A stretch of 5,287 nt of DNA from Paracoccaceae bacterium. GTDB taxonomy: Bacteria; Pseudomonadota; Alphaproteobacteria; Rhodobacterales; Rhodobacteraceae. Below the pieces are notes generated by a model. That model did no database searches and was not told where the DNA came from. It saw only the letters and a list, made by a program, of their open reading frames with translations. Positions 5,174 through 5,287 of this stretch are shown in pieces; the stretch's first letter is position 1; each line of letters begins with the position of its first letter. The stretch is from the NCBI GenBank assembly GCA_007119835.1, contig SKOX01000110.1:1-5287 (forward strand), given 5' to 3'. Both the position numbers and the translations under genes were made by a program.

Positions 5174-5287
5174 TCAGCCGCCGCAGAGCGCCGGCAGCGC
5201 GCGCTCATGCGCCTGCCGGAGCGCGCGGAGCGGCAGGCTCGTCGCGCCGAGAACCACCCGCGCGCCGCCGGCCCGCCCGGCGACACG
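5174..5287 (-). CDS. purL: Phosphoribosylformylglycinamidine synthase II, C-terminal end (5' part outside window)
   Basis: The minus strand is open from the window edge to a TGA at 5174-5176, giving 37 residues. GC at third codon positions is about 90%, as in the neighbouring genes, which supports real coding. The end, SLPLRALRQAHERALPAL then CGG, matches the pattern I know from PurL C-termini (a short beta strand, then a Leu-x-x-Ala-His-Glu helix and Leu-Pro). The order purL-bolA-grxD is common in Alphaproteobacteria. PurL is the large ATP-dependent subunit that makes FGAM from FGAR and glutamine-derived ammonia in purine synthesis. The identification rests on a short tail plus gene order, so it is likely but not proven. 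Confidence 0.7.
   Translation of the reverse strand, partial: RVAGRAGGARVVLGATSLPLRALRQAHERALPALCGG

Overview
This is an ordinary-looking chromosomal segment with very high GC and strong GC3 codon bias. Gene content and order point to an alphaproteobacterium, probably of the Hyphomicrobiales (Rhizobiales) type. The signs are purL-bolA-grxD in one orientation, a LOG-family gene beside dapD, and a Tat-exported MsrB. I did not see a mobile element, CRISPR array, tRNA or rRNA. The species cannot be named from the sequence alone.

Layout. Positions 1-330 (+) are the C-terminal part of a diheme cytochrome b561, cut by the window edge. A 195-base gap follows with a possible folded element. Next on + come a DmsC-type membrane anchor (526-1293), a Nudix hydrolase (1353-1874) and a Tat-signal methionine-R-sulfoxide reductase MsrB (1951-2454). 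A GC-rich hairpin separates MsrB from the convergent LOG-family gene (2513-3358, -). The LOG gene is divergent from dapD (3457-4302, +), with a 98-base intergenic region that holds a sigma70-like promoter facing dapD. dapD converges on a minus-strand group: purL (C-terminus only, 5174-5287), bolA (4844-5086) and grxD (4472-4840). The 169-base dapD/grxD gap is rich in inverted repeats. No gene-free stretch exceeds 300 bases.

Functions. The left third has a redox and repair theme: a b-type cytochrome, a quinol-oxidising anchor without its catalytic partners, a Nudix enzyme and a secreted MsrB. The middle has a nucleotide-processing LOG protein and the succinyltransferase of lysine/peptidoglycan precursor synthesis. 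The right end has the last residues of a purine biosynthesis enzyme and a tightly coupled BolA/CGFS-glutaredoxin pair, whose proteins in other organisms form [2Fe-2S]-bridged complexes.

No clearly new system is visible. The points most worth a second look are the DmsC anchor without DmsA/DmsB, the single-catalytic-cysteine exported MsrB close to it, and the unexplained perfect 9-bp inverted repeat between dapD and grxD.
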